Origin: Zychaea mexicana
Lineage: Eukaryota > Mucoromycota > Mucoromycetes > Mucorales > Lichtheimiaceae
NCBI RefSeq assembly: GCF_025766255.1
Contig: NW_026516672.1
Location: 434,001 to 498,000 of the forward strand
Length of the DNA stretch: 64,000 bases
Direction: 5' to 3'
Part shown: positions 1 to 11,400 of the stretch, piece after piece
Layout: each line of letters opens with the position of its first letter
Position numbering within the stretch: position 1 is the first letter of the stretch
The notes under the pieces: generated by a model
Seen by the model: the letters and a program-made list of their open reading frames with translations, nothing else
The model's database searches: none
What the model was told of the DNA's origin: nothing
Translations under genes and position numbers: made by a program

Positions 1-324
1 GCAGACAACAACATCACGTTGATGCTTGTTGGTAACAAGTCGGATTTGGCTGAATCGGGGAGACAAGTCAGCGTCGATGCAGCCAAAGAGTACGCTTCCG
101 ACTCGGAAATGCTGTTTTTTGAAACAAGTGCCTTGGATTCAAGCAATGTTGACGTCGCCTTTCGAACTGTGTTTGAGCGGGTCTACGAAGTTGTACCAAA
201 GGCGGTCGCACAAGACGCGGAAGGCGCTGCCGGACCAGGACAGAACACAATCAAGCTGAAGCCGCCTATGTCAGCCGCAGAGGATGCACACAGCGAAAAG
301 TCGCAGGGTGGTGGCTGTTGTTAA
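1..324 (+). CDS. Rab-family small GTPase, C-terminal part (Rab11/Ypt31-like)
   Basis: The gene enters from the left edge; frame 1 is open from base 1 to the TAA at 322-324 and gives 107 residues, the last half of a Rab protein. The guanine-specificity motif NKSD and the later ETSAL motif are both present with normal Rab spacing, and the protein ends in GGGCC, a double cysteine that is normally geranylgeranylated to anchor Rabs to membranes. The stretch after ETSAL (DSSNVDVAF) resembles the Rab11/Ypt31 group, which acts in Golgi exit and recycling endosomes; that subgroup is an inference. The P-loop and switch regions lie outside the window. Confidence 0.9.
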   Translation, partial: ADNNITLMLVGNKSDLAESGRQVSVDAAKEYASDSEMLFFETSALDSSNVDVAFRTVFERVYEVVPKAVAQDAEGAAGPGQNTIKLKPPMSAAEDAHSEKSQGGGCC

Positions 325-1508
325 ATTTGTTGTAATATTGAGTGTATGGGTCTATATTATTCATCCAGTTTGTTTGTGTATATACTACTTCTATTTTTCT
401 TTCCTTCTTTATCCCCTTCAACATTGCATTGAATTGCGACGATGATAGTAGTGGTGGATAAGAAAAGGCATCATTTATCACTTTTTCTCATTCTCCTTTT
501 GTATACCGAGATACTTACTAGATTTCTATTAATCTACTTTATAAAATCATACGATCTTCCTTTCCCTATCTGTTATACTTGGAATAGTTATGGGGTTATT
601 GGTACACTGTATATTGATGGGCAAAGAGCCCCGGAGCCACGGAAGACTTAAGGTTAATCCAACAATGAATGACTGTAGCACGTTGTACAATAATACAGTT
701 CATTTTGTGCACTTCAAGGCAGCGGCATTTCCTGCATACTAATCCGACAAACGATGCTTGACGTAGCATCACGAAACATACTCTTCTTCTCTTTCGTTCA
801 TATATCTACAGTTCTTTTGCCTATAGTTATGAATGAAACGGTGTATATGCTTTTAATACAGGGGTAACAGAACATCAGCGGCCATGTGGATGTCATTTGG
901 CACGTTAGCTGATTGTACACATAGACGCACCCGACGCCTTGGAATAGCTTACCAATATGAGTCATTTTATCCTGTATACTTTTAAAACAATGACCTTAAC
1001 AATGCTGCAAGTTGAGCACCAAGTATCTGATACAACATCTGATATCAACTTGTACAATTATAAGATATGATTAGAATTATGAATCTATACTTTTTCTGTC
1101 AAATTTATAATTTATGATTTAGAACGCTGTCTAATAATTGCTAAGCGATTGATACCGCGATGAAGCGAATTGTTCAAAGCATACTATGCTGTTGATCCTC
1201 CTATTAGTAAGCCATTTCATTTTCGAGGACGACCGCTGGTGTGTCATTTTCAATATGTAGTATATAGGAATCGTTGTGAAATAATGCTTCTTAATCCCAA
1301 AGTCGATCCACGTGCGCAACAATGTTTCAAAAATGGCCCCGGATCGTTAACGTGTGAAAACCATAGTGTTTAAAAATGGAACATTCATGTGGAGAGAAAG
1401 CAAAAGAGACCAAAAAACCAAAGGAGACAGCAAACGACGACAACAGGAAAGAAATAGAGAGGATATAAATGATGTACGGCCAACATACAACAGCTACGGT
1501 GCTTCTTC
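325..1508. other. Intergenic, no gene recognised
   Basis: This AT-rich stretch lies between the tail-to-tail Rab and ATP-grasp-like genes. It must hold both 3' UTRs. Open frames are short, unconserved in look and lack splice partners. I see no RNA gene or clear repeat. Confidence 0.6.
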
Positions 1509-3719
1509 TTAATGCTGATCCATAAAATCTTCCGCATTTGCTTGCTGAATCTCTCGGAGCAAGGCGTCGTCAGGATTCAGACTTCGGAACAATTGATAGT
1601 CGAACCGTCCAGCAGCCATCAGGCGTTCAGACATTTTGTCAATACCGATCACGGCCAAGACTGTCTGGATATAGGCGTCGATAAGATCGTCGACTCCGAT
1701 GCCGAGTTGGTTGAAATCGCGGCGATCCATGAGAATCAAACGTGAGGTATCAGTGGTCCATGAGCCATCCGGAAGTTTGATCGACAAGTTGGTGCCGAGC
1801 ATTTCCCACGTGTTATCTAGTGGATAGAAGCAAAGTTTGTTGTGTTAGTCCCTTCACCTTTCTCTAATCGTCTTTTAAGAACAAACAAAGAAAAAGACAT
1901 GTGAAAGTATCAATGCTAAATGTTATTACCATGCGGATCCAGCTTGGTTGTCAATGGTCGTCGTGCCTTGCGACCATAGATACAAATCGGTCGAAACCCC
2001 TGTTCGCTACCTGGTATATGCAAGTAATTTAAAGTCAAATGATGACAGTAAACACATATATGAGTAAGGATGGGTTGAAAAGAAACAGAGAAAAAAAATT
2101 ACCTGCCACCATCATGCGCAGGTCACTAACAAAGGTGTCGCAATTCTTCTTGTTTGGGATCTATTGGCATGTATAAAAAACGACTGGCAGTTAGCAGCTG
2201 ATTCAAAAAACCATTCGGCAATGATTACAACACTATGCCAAAGGACAATAACGTACTGTGCCAACATGATAGAACTTGCCGGCTCTTGTTACGCTAGACC
2301 AAGAAGCGTTTCCTACTAAGGATTGGACGATAAACTTTTATAGGTAATAGTTAGCACCCATAAAAAGTTTAGTGTATATATTCCAATTTAGAAAACAAAC
2401 CTTGTCATAATGATGATCCTCGCTCAAAAAATGTTTGAGTTCATCATCGTTGGTGATGGTATATACGCCTTGGCCTGCATTGCTGTAGGGAACCTTGAGG
2501 ACAGCGTGGTTGCCCATAGCGCGGATATACAGCGGGATCTCACCACGGGTCACATTGTTGATTGTTTCAGGCGTGCGTACGGACAGGCCAGTATCAACCA
2601 GCTCCGAGTTGTAAAAGTCGTATGCTCTTGAAGCCATCATTTTGTTGCGTCCGCCAGCAAGGCAGGAGATGATTTGGTTCATGACAATCGTCTTGCTCTT
2701 GAGCGGAAATCGATTCCAAGGCTTTTGTGTCAGATAGCGGAAGCATGCGCGGATGGGATGCCAGACTAAAGATTTGAAGTGAAGGGGTTAGCAAGAAAAA
2801 GAGCATGGAAATGTTGTTGGCTAATACTACTACTAGTAAAAAGGCAATTTCCCACTTGCCATTTTTTTCGTCTCGCACGTGCAGCACGCCGTCTTGCCAT
2901 TTGACGTTTGGTGCCGGATCATGATCGTACCATTCTACCAACCAGACATGTTCCTTTGCCACATCTGCCAGGACCGCTGCGTATCCACTCGATTCCATCT
3001 CGTTCTTGTCGTAAATGACGGCCAAGTCGCCAAGTTTCGGATCGGCCTTGGAGAGCTGTTCTCTAAAGGCAGAATCAATCACCATGCGGTACCCGCCATG
3101 TTCGTTGTGCTCGTCTGTTTCAGACAGGATAGGCATGGACTTTTGCCCACTGGGGCACGAGTTGGTCTCGATAACAATCATTTGTCGTTTTCCAGAGGCC
3201 GTTGTGACATTGAACAGATCGGATCCTTATTTCAATGACGAATGAGGCATTTTTCCTTTTAGTTCTCTCTCTTCTTAATCTTTTCTTTTATCACCGAAAA
3301 CTAGCGGGGTGTTTACCTGCCCATTGGAAATACTTGGGTCGGTAGCTAAGGATCTCACGCAGTGTGTCTGCTTGGACGCGTGGATTCAAATGTGTATAGC
3401 GTGCAATGATGCGCTCATTACCCAAGGTTAAGAACGACTGGACCAATGGATGGATCTGTGCGTTTAGAACCCGGGGGTAATAGTGCTGCTCCGACTCAAA
3501 CTCGCCCATCCCCACCCACCGTGCCTTGGTTTTCCGCTCTTGTTCATCTGCTGGGGCAGGAGGAGGAGTTCTTGGGGGCGATATGCCTTGTGCGGGTGGC
3601 TGTGATGGTGCTGGTGGAGGCGGTGTACCAGTTTGTGTAGCCGTTGTTTTTGGAGAAAAAACCTCGGATTTTTCTGGTGGAGGGGAACTGCTTAGAGGAT
3701 TGTTGAGGAAGTCGTTCAT
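1509..3719 (-). CDS. Conserved fungal protein with ATP-grasp-like features
   Basis: Seven exons on the minus strand: 3719-3317, 3225-2860, 2765-2397, 2315-2257, 2160-2103, 2010-1930 and 1816-1509 give 547 residues. The first 100 or so residues are Pro/Ser/Thr-rich and probably disordered. The rest is compact: an IETNSCPSGQKSMP segment follows the second splice, and VLKVPYSNAGQGVY near residues 345-358 looks like the nucleotide-binding lysine and glycine-rich loop of ATP-grasp ligases. That fold assignment is by eye only, and substrate and reaction are unknown. The second intron has a GC donor (GGCAAGT); only that choice keeps frame. The third intron donor (around 2396) is the least certain boundary. 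It is divergent from the F-box gene. Confidence 0.75.
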
Positions 3720-4319
3720 TGTTTGCCTAGGAGTACAGTGTATAAATATAGTAGCTGTTACTATGTAAAAGAGGTGGCAGTGAGAAAGAAAGAAGAGAAG
3801 CAGTGATAGCAGCAAGCAAGCAAGTGAGGATGCAAAGAAGCGTCCTTTTATATATGTGATGTGTCCCATAAATATGGGAGCACGATTGGCTGACATTAAC
3901 CCTGTCTTGCATGGACGAACACTATTAAGCAGACATGCCTGGCCCAGCTGGCCTGCGATTGGATCAGCCCAGACACGTTGTTGCCGACTATGGATGGAAA
4001 AAAGGGTTCAATAATGTCGTTGCATCACTTATTGTCGCTGTAGTTGTTGTCACAATAGCAAAAAATTATTAGCCGGCCCGCACGCACACAGTGCACACCC
4101 AATCCACCCACAGCGCTTTGTCCATCTATGGCCGAACGTGTGACAAACAGAACTTTGTTGAAAACAGCCTTTTTTTACTCTTCTCCACTTGCTCCTTTTT
4201 TCTTTCTTTCTTTCTTTTCCCTTCCTCTGTTCTTCTTTTTCACTTCTTCGCTCACTCCTCCACTCTTCCTCTCACTTGCTCCCACTCTCGCTCACTCTCT
4301 TGCATTTGCTCTATTTTGA
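3720..4319. promoter_or_regulatory. Divergent promoter region between ATP-grasp-like and F-box genes
   Basis: 600 bp separate two start codons that point away from each other. CCAAT-type ATTGG sequences occur near 3883 and 3956. The 150 bp before the F-box start are almost pure pyrimidine on the plus strand, typical of fungal leaders. No coding sequence is recognisable. Confidence 0.5.
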
Positions 4320-5357
4320 ATGTCCCAGCTAACTCGCCTGCCAGAGAACGTGTTGGTACGGATAAGCAACTACCTTCGATTAGACGACCTGGTCACGCTT
4401 CGGAGCGCCGACGCGAGGCTGGAAGAGTTCCTGCACGGACATCCGGAGGTGTGGACTAACAGTCACCTCTTGTTTCCGGCAGACGACTCGACGATTACGG
4501 ACGAGTTTGTGCAGCGCACAGTCCCCAAGATTCCTCGCAGCTATGCCCTGCGAGAGATGCGACTCGTCAACCTGCCGCTTACGTGGGCGGGGCTGCTGTG
4601 GATCTTTGATCACTTTGCACACTCGGTCGATCGGATCTATCTGGCGGCTCCGGAAGCAACGCTCGCCGACCTCGCACGCCACCTGTCGATTTTTGCGGGG
4701 AATCTGGCACTCCTTCAGGACGAGAACAAGATTCCCATTACGTTCCGCCAGTACGCTATCAACCACGCCGAGTACGAAGATACCCTCGCCCAGACAGATT
4801 ACATGGGCCGGAGCACCTTAAGGGGCTTGCGTCGGCATCTAGAAACGCTGAGATTAGATGATCCGCCCTTTGAACGCCTCGCTGAACTCTATGTCGAGAG
4901 CACGGACCATTCGCAGCAGCAGCAACAGCCGCCACCACCAACAGCAGCATCGTCATTTGACACCCACGAGAACAACCCTGTTCATCAAATTTACTTTGTC
5001 GCAGCCTTCCTTGCCGGCGGCCATGAGCTGCTGCGTCCCGGCAATAAGCGGGCACGTGAAGAAGATCAACATCATCACCACCATCACGGTAGCCCTAGCG
5101 ACGCATCTTCGTCGTCATCGTCGTTGCTAAGAAACAGCAAAATCCGTCGTCAGGACAACAGCAGCAGCAGCAACAGCACAGCTACTAACAACAGGGGTAG
5201 TAGCAGTGGCAGCAGCCATCCTGTAACGAATCGCTCATTACCACCACCACCACCGCCGCCGCCAACAACTACAACAGCAACATCTTCATCATCACCATCA
5301 GCGTCATCATCATCCATGCATCATACCCCACCTCAGCCTCGACTTGGATGTATTTAA
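4320..5357 (+). CDS. F-box protein with long low-complexity tail
   Basis: A single exon of 345 residues begins at the ATG at 4320. Residues about 3-45 (LPENVLVRISNYLRLDDLVTL) fit the F-box, the segment that binds Skp1 and ties a substrate receptor to an SCF ubiquitin ligase. Residues about 50-195 are ordered-looking with several leucine-rich stretches, but I see no clear LRR or WD40 repeat. From about residue 198 the protein is low complexity: Gln, Pro, His, Ser, Asn and a run of nine prolines. The substrate is unknown. Purine and pyrimidine runs after the stop look like a 3' UTR. Confidence 0.85.
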   Translation: MSQLTRLPENVLVRISNYLRLDDLVTLRSADARLEEFLHGHPEVWTNSHLLFPADDSTITDEFVQRTVPKIPRSYALREMRLVNLPLTWAGLLWIFDHFAHSVDRIYLAAPEATLADLARHLSIFAGNLALLQDENKIPITFRQYAINHAEYEDTLAQTDYMGRSTLRGLRRHLETLRLDDPPFERLAELYVESTDHSQQQQQPPPPTAASSFDTHENNPVHQIYFVAAFLAGGHELLRPGNKRAREEDQHHHHHHGSPSDASSSSSSLLRNSKIRRQDNSSSSNSTATNNRGSSSGSSHPVTNRSLPPPPPPPPTTTTATSSSSPSASSSSMHHTPPQPRLGCI

Positions 5358-7338
5358 AAAAAAGAGACCACTTTATCTCATTTGTATACCACCTCTCTTT
5401 CTTTGTTTCTTCTTTTTTCAATTGAGCATCACTATTCACTGGTGGTGCTGGATAAATAACGTGCGTGTATATATACTCCACCAAGTAGCACTTTTATACT
5501 CTATATGGTGATGTCGATGATGATCTTGTTTTGATTATGCGCTTTGGAGGAGTATTTTATGCGTGTCTGGTGTAGAAGTGCATGCACCCTGCTCGCGAGT
5601 CCTGGTATCCGTGTGCTTTTGTTGTTGTTCTGTACAAGCCAATGAGCGCCTTCCCCCCCCTTCATTTCAGATTGATTGTTTCCGGGTGTGTCCGGCTCGG
5701 AACGGAAAGAGAGAGTGGGAGAGAACGAGGGGAGGGAACTCCTCCATCACCGTTTAACAAATACAGGTTCTGTGTAGCCGTTCCAATACGTGTGGTTTGA
5801 CATGGACAGTCAGGTCTGGGTGCATCATCATCCTCTCTTTCTTTCCTTTCCTCAACTCCCCCTCCCCCCACAGTCTACCCCCCAAATGCGTAATAGCACC
5901 ACATCCCTTCTTTTTTACCTATTTCAAAACGAGCTAGTGCAAAGCAAAAGAGTCTACATACACACAGAGTTTAGCCTGGATCAAGCCAAAAGATAATAAT
6001 GGAACGGCATCACAGAAGAAGGGGTGTGCTGCATTATATCATGATGACTGCTTATAGCTGAGCACTAGGAAGACGCTAAAATAGTAGCATCGCGCCGCCA
6101 GAGCACCATAGATCCATAGATAGAATGTTCAAAGAAGCAGAACACGGGTGCCGCAGTATTTTATTTGGGAGGCGGGAGGCCGCCCGCGGAGTGGGTGGGG
6201 GGGGGGTGCTTGGGCTGTTAAGTATAAGATAGACAGGGCTCTTTTGTTGGGCCTGAACGGTCTGGGCGAAAAACAGACTCCCTTGTTATATTATAGCTGG
6301 TGGGATCCTGCTTACGATAAACACAGTGAAAGACTGCTGCTGCAAAGCAAATATGCATTTCGCTGCTGTATACAATCCCTCTCTTGATTTGGTATATCCT
6401 ATATACGATTTCGTTCTCGAGTATAGGTTGCAGTAACAGATATCAACATCAACAAAACAAAAAAAAAACAACAACTTTGGATGTCGTGGAACCCGCATGG
6501 ATGGTTAGAGCATTCGACAGTTTTCATCACCATGATCAATCATCACTTGGCAGTAGTACTACGTAGTAGGGCATGGTATTCAAAGACGAAAATGTCATAA
6601 GCTACAGACGAAGTTAGGAGTGGTGGAATGGGAGATGATCAGCTCCAGAAAAACAAAACAGAGCGACTGTTGGGGGAGGGGGTGGTGATGAAGATGATGC
6701 TTCAAATGATTGTGCAGGCATTTGTCGGCAACAACGGAATGGGTCCAGACTGTCGGGTTGTGGCTGCTGTTGTTAAGGACAGTCTGTGTGCCTTGTTTTG
6801 GTGAGGGGGTGGGGGGGGGAGTGAAGCGAGAGGAAGAGGGAGGAGGAAGGATTGGGATCGATAAAGTTGGTATGTGATCCCCCGTGACAAGTGTGGACCA
6901 CGACAAACGATTGACAAGCTCTCTCTCTTGTTCTTCTGCAGATCGCTCCAGAAGATATAAGAAACGTGTACAGCTATAGCTTGCATCCCCCTCCCACCCA
7001 CAAGAGAAAGCGCCTATCTCTCTGGTATCTCACCAAGTACCTCCTCTGTGTATGAATCGCCCCCCCCCAAGAAAGGGCGCACCCTCTTCTGCTGCTGCTG
7101 CCCCTGATTGTATAGGGCTAGGGACGGTGATTCGTGCTGTATTAATGATGCGTGTCTGTGTCTCTACCCACCACACGCACATGTACTGCTATGTGTATTT
7201 ACACATTAAGACGTGTGTTCCAGATGGCAGTTGAAAGAAATTGCCCTTCAGATATATAAATCCTCGCAAAAAAAGGGACCTCCTTTCTCTGTTCTTTACT
7301 ACCCATCACCTTTTTTTTTCTCACTTTCTGTTCTCACC
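5358..7338. other. Intergenic, no gene recognised
   Basis: About 2 kb rich in C/T or A/G homopolymer runs. Open frames here are short and low complexity. Only the promoter of the zinc-knuckle gene at the right end is recognisable. Confidence 0.5.
7253..7260 (+). promoter_or_regulatory. TATA box of the zinc-knuckle gene
   Basis: TATATAAA lies 79 bp before the ATG at 7339 and is followed by a pyrimidine-rich leader ending in CACC. The spacing leaves room for a start site about 30 bp downstream and a short 5' UTR, which argues that the 7339 ATG belongs to a first exon. Confidence 0.55.
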
Positions 7339-7531
7339 ATGCCGCCGATTGCGCCGGTGAATTTAAGCGGTGGCCAATGGTATGTTATTCAATCATGGAC
7401 GCGTTTCCCTCCCTCTTCTACTGTTATCACATACCACATAGCTCATAGCAATACCCTGCCATCTGATTCTTTGTAGTAGATTGTGTGGCAAGTACGGACA
7501 TCCACCAAGAAACTGCCCGCTGCTCAAGTAG
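7339..7531 (+). CDS. 31-residue single CCHC zinc-knuckle protein
   Basis: Two exons, 7339-7379 and 7477-7531, joined across a 97 nt intron with a consensus GTATGT donor and TGTAG acceptor. The joined frame encodes MPPIAPVNLSGGQ followed by CRLCGKYGHPPRNCP and a short basic end, then TAG. That is an exact zinc knuckle, CX2CX4HX4C, with the usual Gly before His and Pro after the last Cys. One cysteine codon is built across the splice junction, so the motif exists only in spliced RNA. CCHC knuckles normally bind single-stranded RNA or DNA; function here is unknown. A TATA box, a Kozak-like CACC and clean splice sites support a complete tiny gene, but an extra exon cannot be ruled out. Confidence 0.7.
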
Positions 7532-8484
7532 AAGGAAGATGGTTGAACCCTCGCCGCACGTCTGTCTCTGAGATACATCTTGGAGTCAACAAAGAGCGAT
7601 TCTACTACGCACAAGGCAACAAAAGAACAATTATTTTGAATTAACATCTTACTACGACACAACACAAACAACAAGCTCCAACAACAGCACTTCAAAAAGA
7701 AAAAGCAATGATGATCATCACACTCTCCTTGTATACGAGATTGACGACGTAGACCGTCATCAATCCTCACCATCTTCTCTATACATACTACTCTCTCTCT
7801 CTCTTTCTCTACATATTGTCTGTTCATTTCATTTTTCACCTGCTACTACTACTACTACTACTAGCACCGACAAACAGCACTCTCCGTCGAGAACAGCTCT
7901 CTCTCATCACACACTATTTTGCAACAACAAAACACATTACCCTAAAAGCTTAGTCAACAGGCTGTGTGGCATTAATCGTACCTATGCATGTGCAAGCACC
8001 CAATTCTTCTATTTCTTCCTTTACAACAACTCTATTTTTTTTTGTATGGCCCTTCTCCTACCCTTAGCTCTTGCTCTCTCTCTCTCTCTCTTACACTTTG
8101 TCAGGCTGACAATTGGACATAAATCAATACCCCTCCCCTTTCATTTATATCATCTTTCTCTCTCTCTCTGTGTAATACTCTCTTCTACTGTATATGATGT
8201 ATACCAAAAACAAAAAGCCATATCACAACGGCGTAAACAAGGTTCAGATGCAACAATATTTTAGTGAATAATGTACAATTTACTCGAGTTTTATTCTCTA
8301 TATTCACGATAATGGTATGGTGGTTGGGGGCCACTATATGTGTTCTGTGTGCGGTTATTTTAGTTCTGACACGTTGCAGACATGAAATTTGGTAGTACTG
8401 CGCGGCCTTTTGAATTATTCCCCATCAGTGTGCCCTTTTTTTTCTTTTAAACATAGTTTCCCTCATCTGCTCAACTCATTCACC
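7532..8484. other. Intergenic, CT-rich; 3' UTR of the zinc-knuckle gene and coatomer promoter
   Basis: Contains several (CT)n and (CTA)n runs. Open frames here are low-complexity Leu/Ser translations of these runs, so I do not call them genes. Confidence 0.5.
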
Positions 8485-11400
8485 ATGCAGATGCTAACAA
8501 AGGTAAAGCTATCAAGTGCATACTTTTCAAATATATCAACTTGGAAAAATAATATGTCAACAATGGCTGAATTATTACTTTTTTTAGTTTGAAAGCAAAA
8601 GTAATAGATGCAAAGGTCTCGCGTTTCACCCTAAGCGACCATGGATCTTGGCCTCCTTGCATAATGGGTGTATTCAGCTCTGGGATTATCGTATGGGAAC
8701 TTTACTTGAACGGTTTGACGAACACGATGGTATAACTCGACCTTCCTCTACTTGTTATATAACCAGGTTTTTTTTTGAAATGGCCCAGAGAAGAGGACAG
8801 CATTTACCAATAAAACACTTGTCATTCTCTCTTTCTCTCCAATCCATCTAGGTCCCGTACGCGGCATCGCGTTCCACCCGACACAACCACTGTTCGTTTC
8901 TGGTGGCGACGACTACAAAATCAAAGTCTGGAACTACAAAACGCGTCGTTGCTTGTTTACATTGAACGGCCACTTGGACTATGTACGAACCGTCGCCTTC
9001 CATCCTGAACACCCGTGGGTTATCTCGGCATCAGACGACCAAACGATCCGTATTTGGAACTGGCAATCGAGAAGCTGTATCGCCATCCTCACCGGCCATA
9101 ATCATTATGTCATGTGTGCGCAGTTTCATCCCAAGAACGACCTGGTTGTATCGGCATCGATGGATCAAACGGTCCGCGTGTGGGATATTTCGGGACTGCG
9201 CAAAAAGAATCAGGCGCCCACGCCAATGAGTTTCGAGGATTCGCTAAATCGTCAGAGTCAGGCTGACTTGTTTGGATCGACGGATGTGATGGTGAAATAT
9301 GTGCTCGAAGGACATGATCATGGTGTGAACTGGGCCTCGTTCCATCCCACGCTGCCTCTTATTGTGTCGGCTGGTGATGATCGTCAAGTGAAGCTTTGGC
9401 GTATGAGTGGTAGGTTGATTGTGTATTTCTAAATATATTTACTGCTGTTGCTTATAATTGATGGTATACCTTCTTCTAATTTTTTAATTAGAAACGAAGG
9501 CTTGGGAAGTGGATAGCTGCCGCGGCCATTACAACAATGTCTCCAGTGCCATCTTTCATCCACGTCAGGAACTCATTTTGTCCGATGGTGAAGACAAATC
9601 GATTCGCGTATGGGACATGACAAAACGCACCTCACTGGCAACTTTCAGAAGAGATCACGACCGTTTCTGGGTTCTCATTGCACATCCTGAACTCAACTTA
9701 TTTGCAGCAGGTTAAGTCTCCCGAAAGAAAAAAATATAATAAGAATACTGATTTTGTAAAGGGAAATTTCTCATCATAAATGCGAATGTCTTTATCTACC
9801 CATCAGGTCACGACAGCGGCTTAATTGTATTCAAACTCGAACGTGAGCGTCCGGCTTATCAAGTGCATCAGAACCAAGTGTTTTATGTCAAGGATAAGAT
9901 CATCCATATCCATGATCTGAGCAGTGGCGCCGACCAAGAAGTCCTCAGCGTTCGCAAGCTGGATTCCCCATATGTCGCTCCGCGTACTTTGTCTTATAAC
10001 CCTGCAGAACGCGCTGTTCTTGTTACCTCGGTAAATACTTTAAGACCAGTACCCGCTACTCCAAAGTACAAAAAAGCCATACGTATAGCAGCAGTAGCAA
10101 TCAGATTATTAAACACTTAACGTATTAGCCCCACGATGGCGGTGTCTACGAACTATACCATTTACCCAAAAACATCTCGGGCAGCCTAAAGGAGCCCTCA
10201 GACGAATCCAAACGCGGTGAGGGCCAAGCTGCCTTGTTTATTGCGCGCAACCGCTTTGCGGTATTCGACAAGGCTGGGCAGCAGGTCCAGATCCGAGATC
10301 TATCCAACAACCCTACCAAGTCATTCAAGACGCCAGGCCAAGTCAATGACATTTTTTATGCAGGCACTGGCGGGCTCTTAATGTCGACACCGACGTCGGT
10401 GATTCTGTATGATATCCAACAGCGACGCGTTTCGGCTGAGCTGCCGGCAACATCCGTCAAATATGTTATCTGGAATGCCGATATGTCCATGGTTGCTTTG
10501 CTCAGCAAGCATTGTAAGTTTGATTACAGTCGAACCGACATTTTTGTTTTTTTGCGGATTATTAAAGTGCACATCGTTTGTTGCAGCAATTACAATTGCC
10601 ACCAAGAATTTGAAGCAAGTCTGCCAAGTACACGAGACGATCCGTATCAAGAGCGGCACATGGGATGACAGCGGAGTGTTCATTTACTGCACATTGAACC
10701 ATATCAAATATGCTCTTCCACAGGGGTAAGATACATTCTTTGTTCCGGTGGGGGTGGGAGAGCAAGAAAGATCAGCGTGAAGAAAAAGGGCCTAGAACTC
10801 ATAAACATACATGTACAGTGATAGTGGCATCATCCGGACGCTCGAGCAGCCGGTCTATTTGACACGTGTCAAGGGCAAGACGCTCTATGCACTGGACCGT
10901 GAGGCTAAGCCGCGCACCATCAAGATTGATCCAACCGAATATCGCTTCAAACTGGCACTCGTTAAAAGACAGTACGAAGAAGTGTTGCATATCATCCGTA
11001 ATTCCAACCTGGTCGGTCAATCCATCATTGCTTACCTGCAAAAGAAAGGCTACCCCGAGGTCAGTAAGCTTGGCATGTTGTGTTGATTGCATGGTGTTGC
11101 ATACAATTCTTCTCTATGTGTAGAAACTCATATAAAGCACTTACTTTTGGGATTTCTAGATTGCATTGCATTTCGTACGCGATCCTCGCACGCGGTTTGA
11201 GCTCGCCTTGGAGTGTGGCAATCTTGATATTGCAGTAGAAACTGCAAAGACGATAGATCAGCCCGATTGCTGGGGCAAACTAGGCTCGGAAGCACTGCGA
11301 CAGGGCAATTTTAAGGTAAAATCATGACTGCCATGTAGGAAACAAAGACAAAGACAAGAAGTTTCTCATAAACGAAAACAAAACAAACAAAAAAAAAAGA

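Noticed and set aside
8046..8264. Leu-rich 72-codon frame that could be a signal peptide
   Set aside because: It comes from (CT)n runs in the leader region before coatomer alpha and lacks a conserved continuation.
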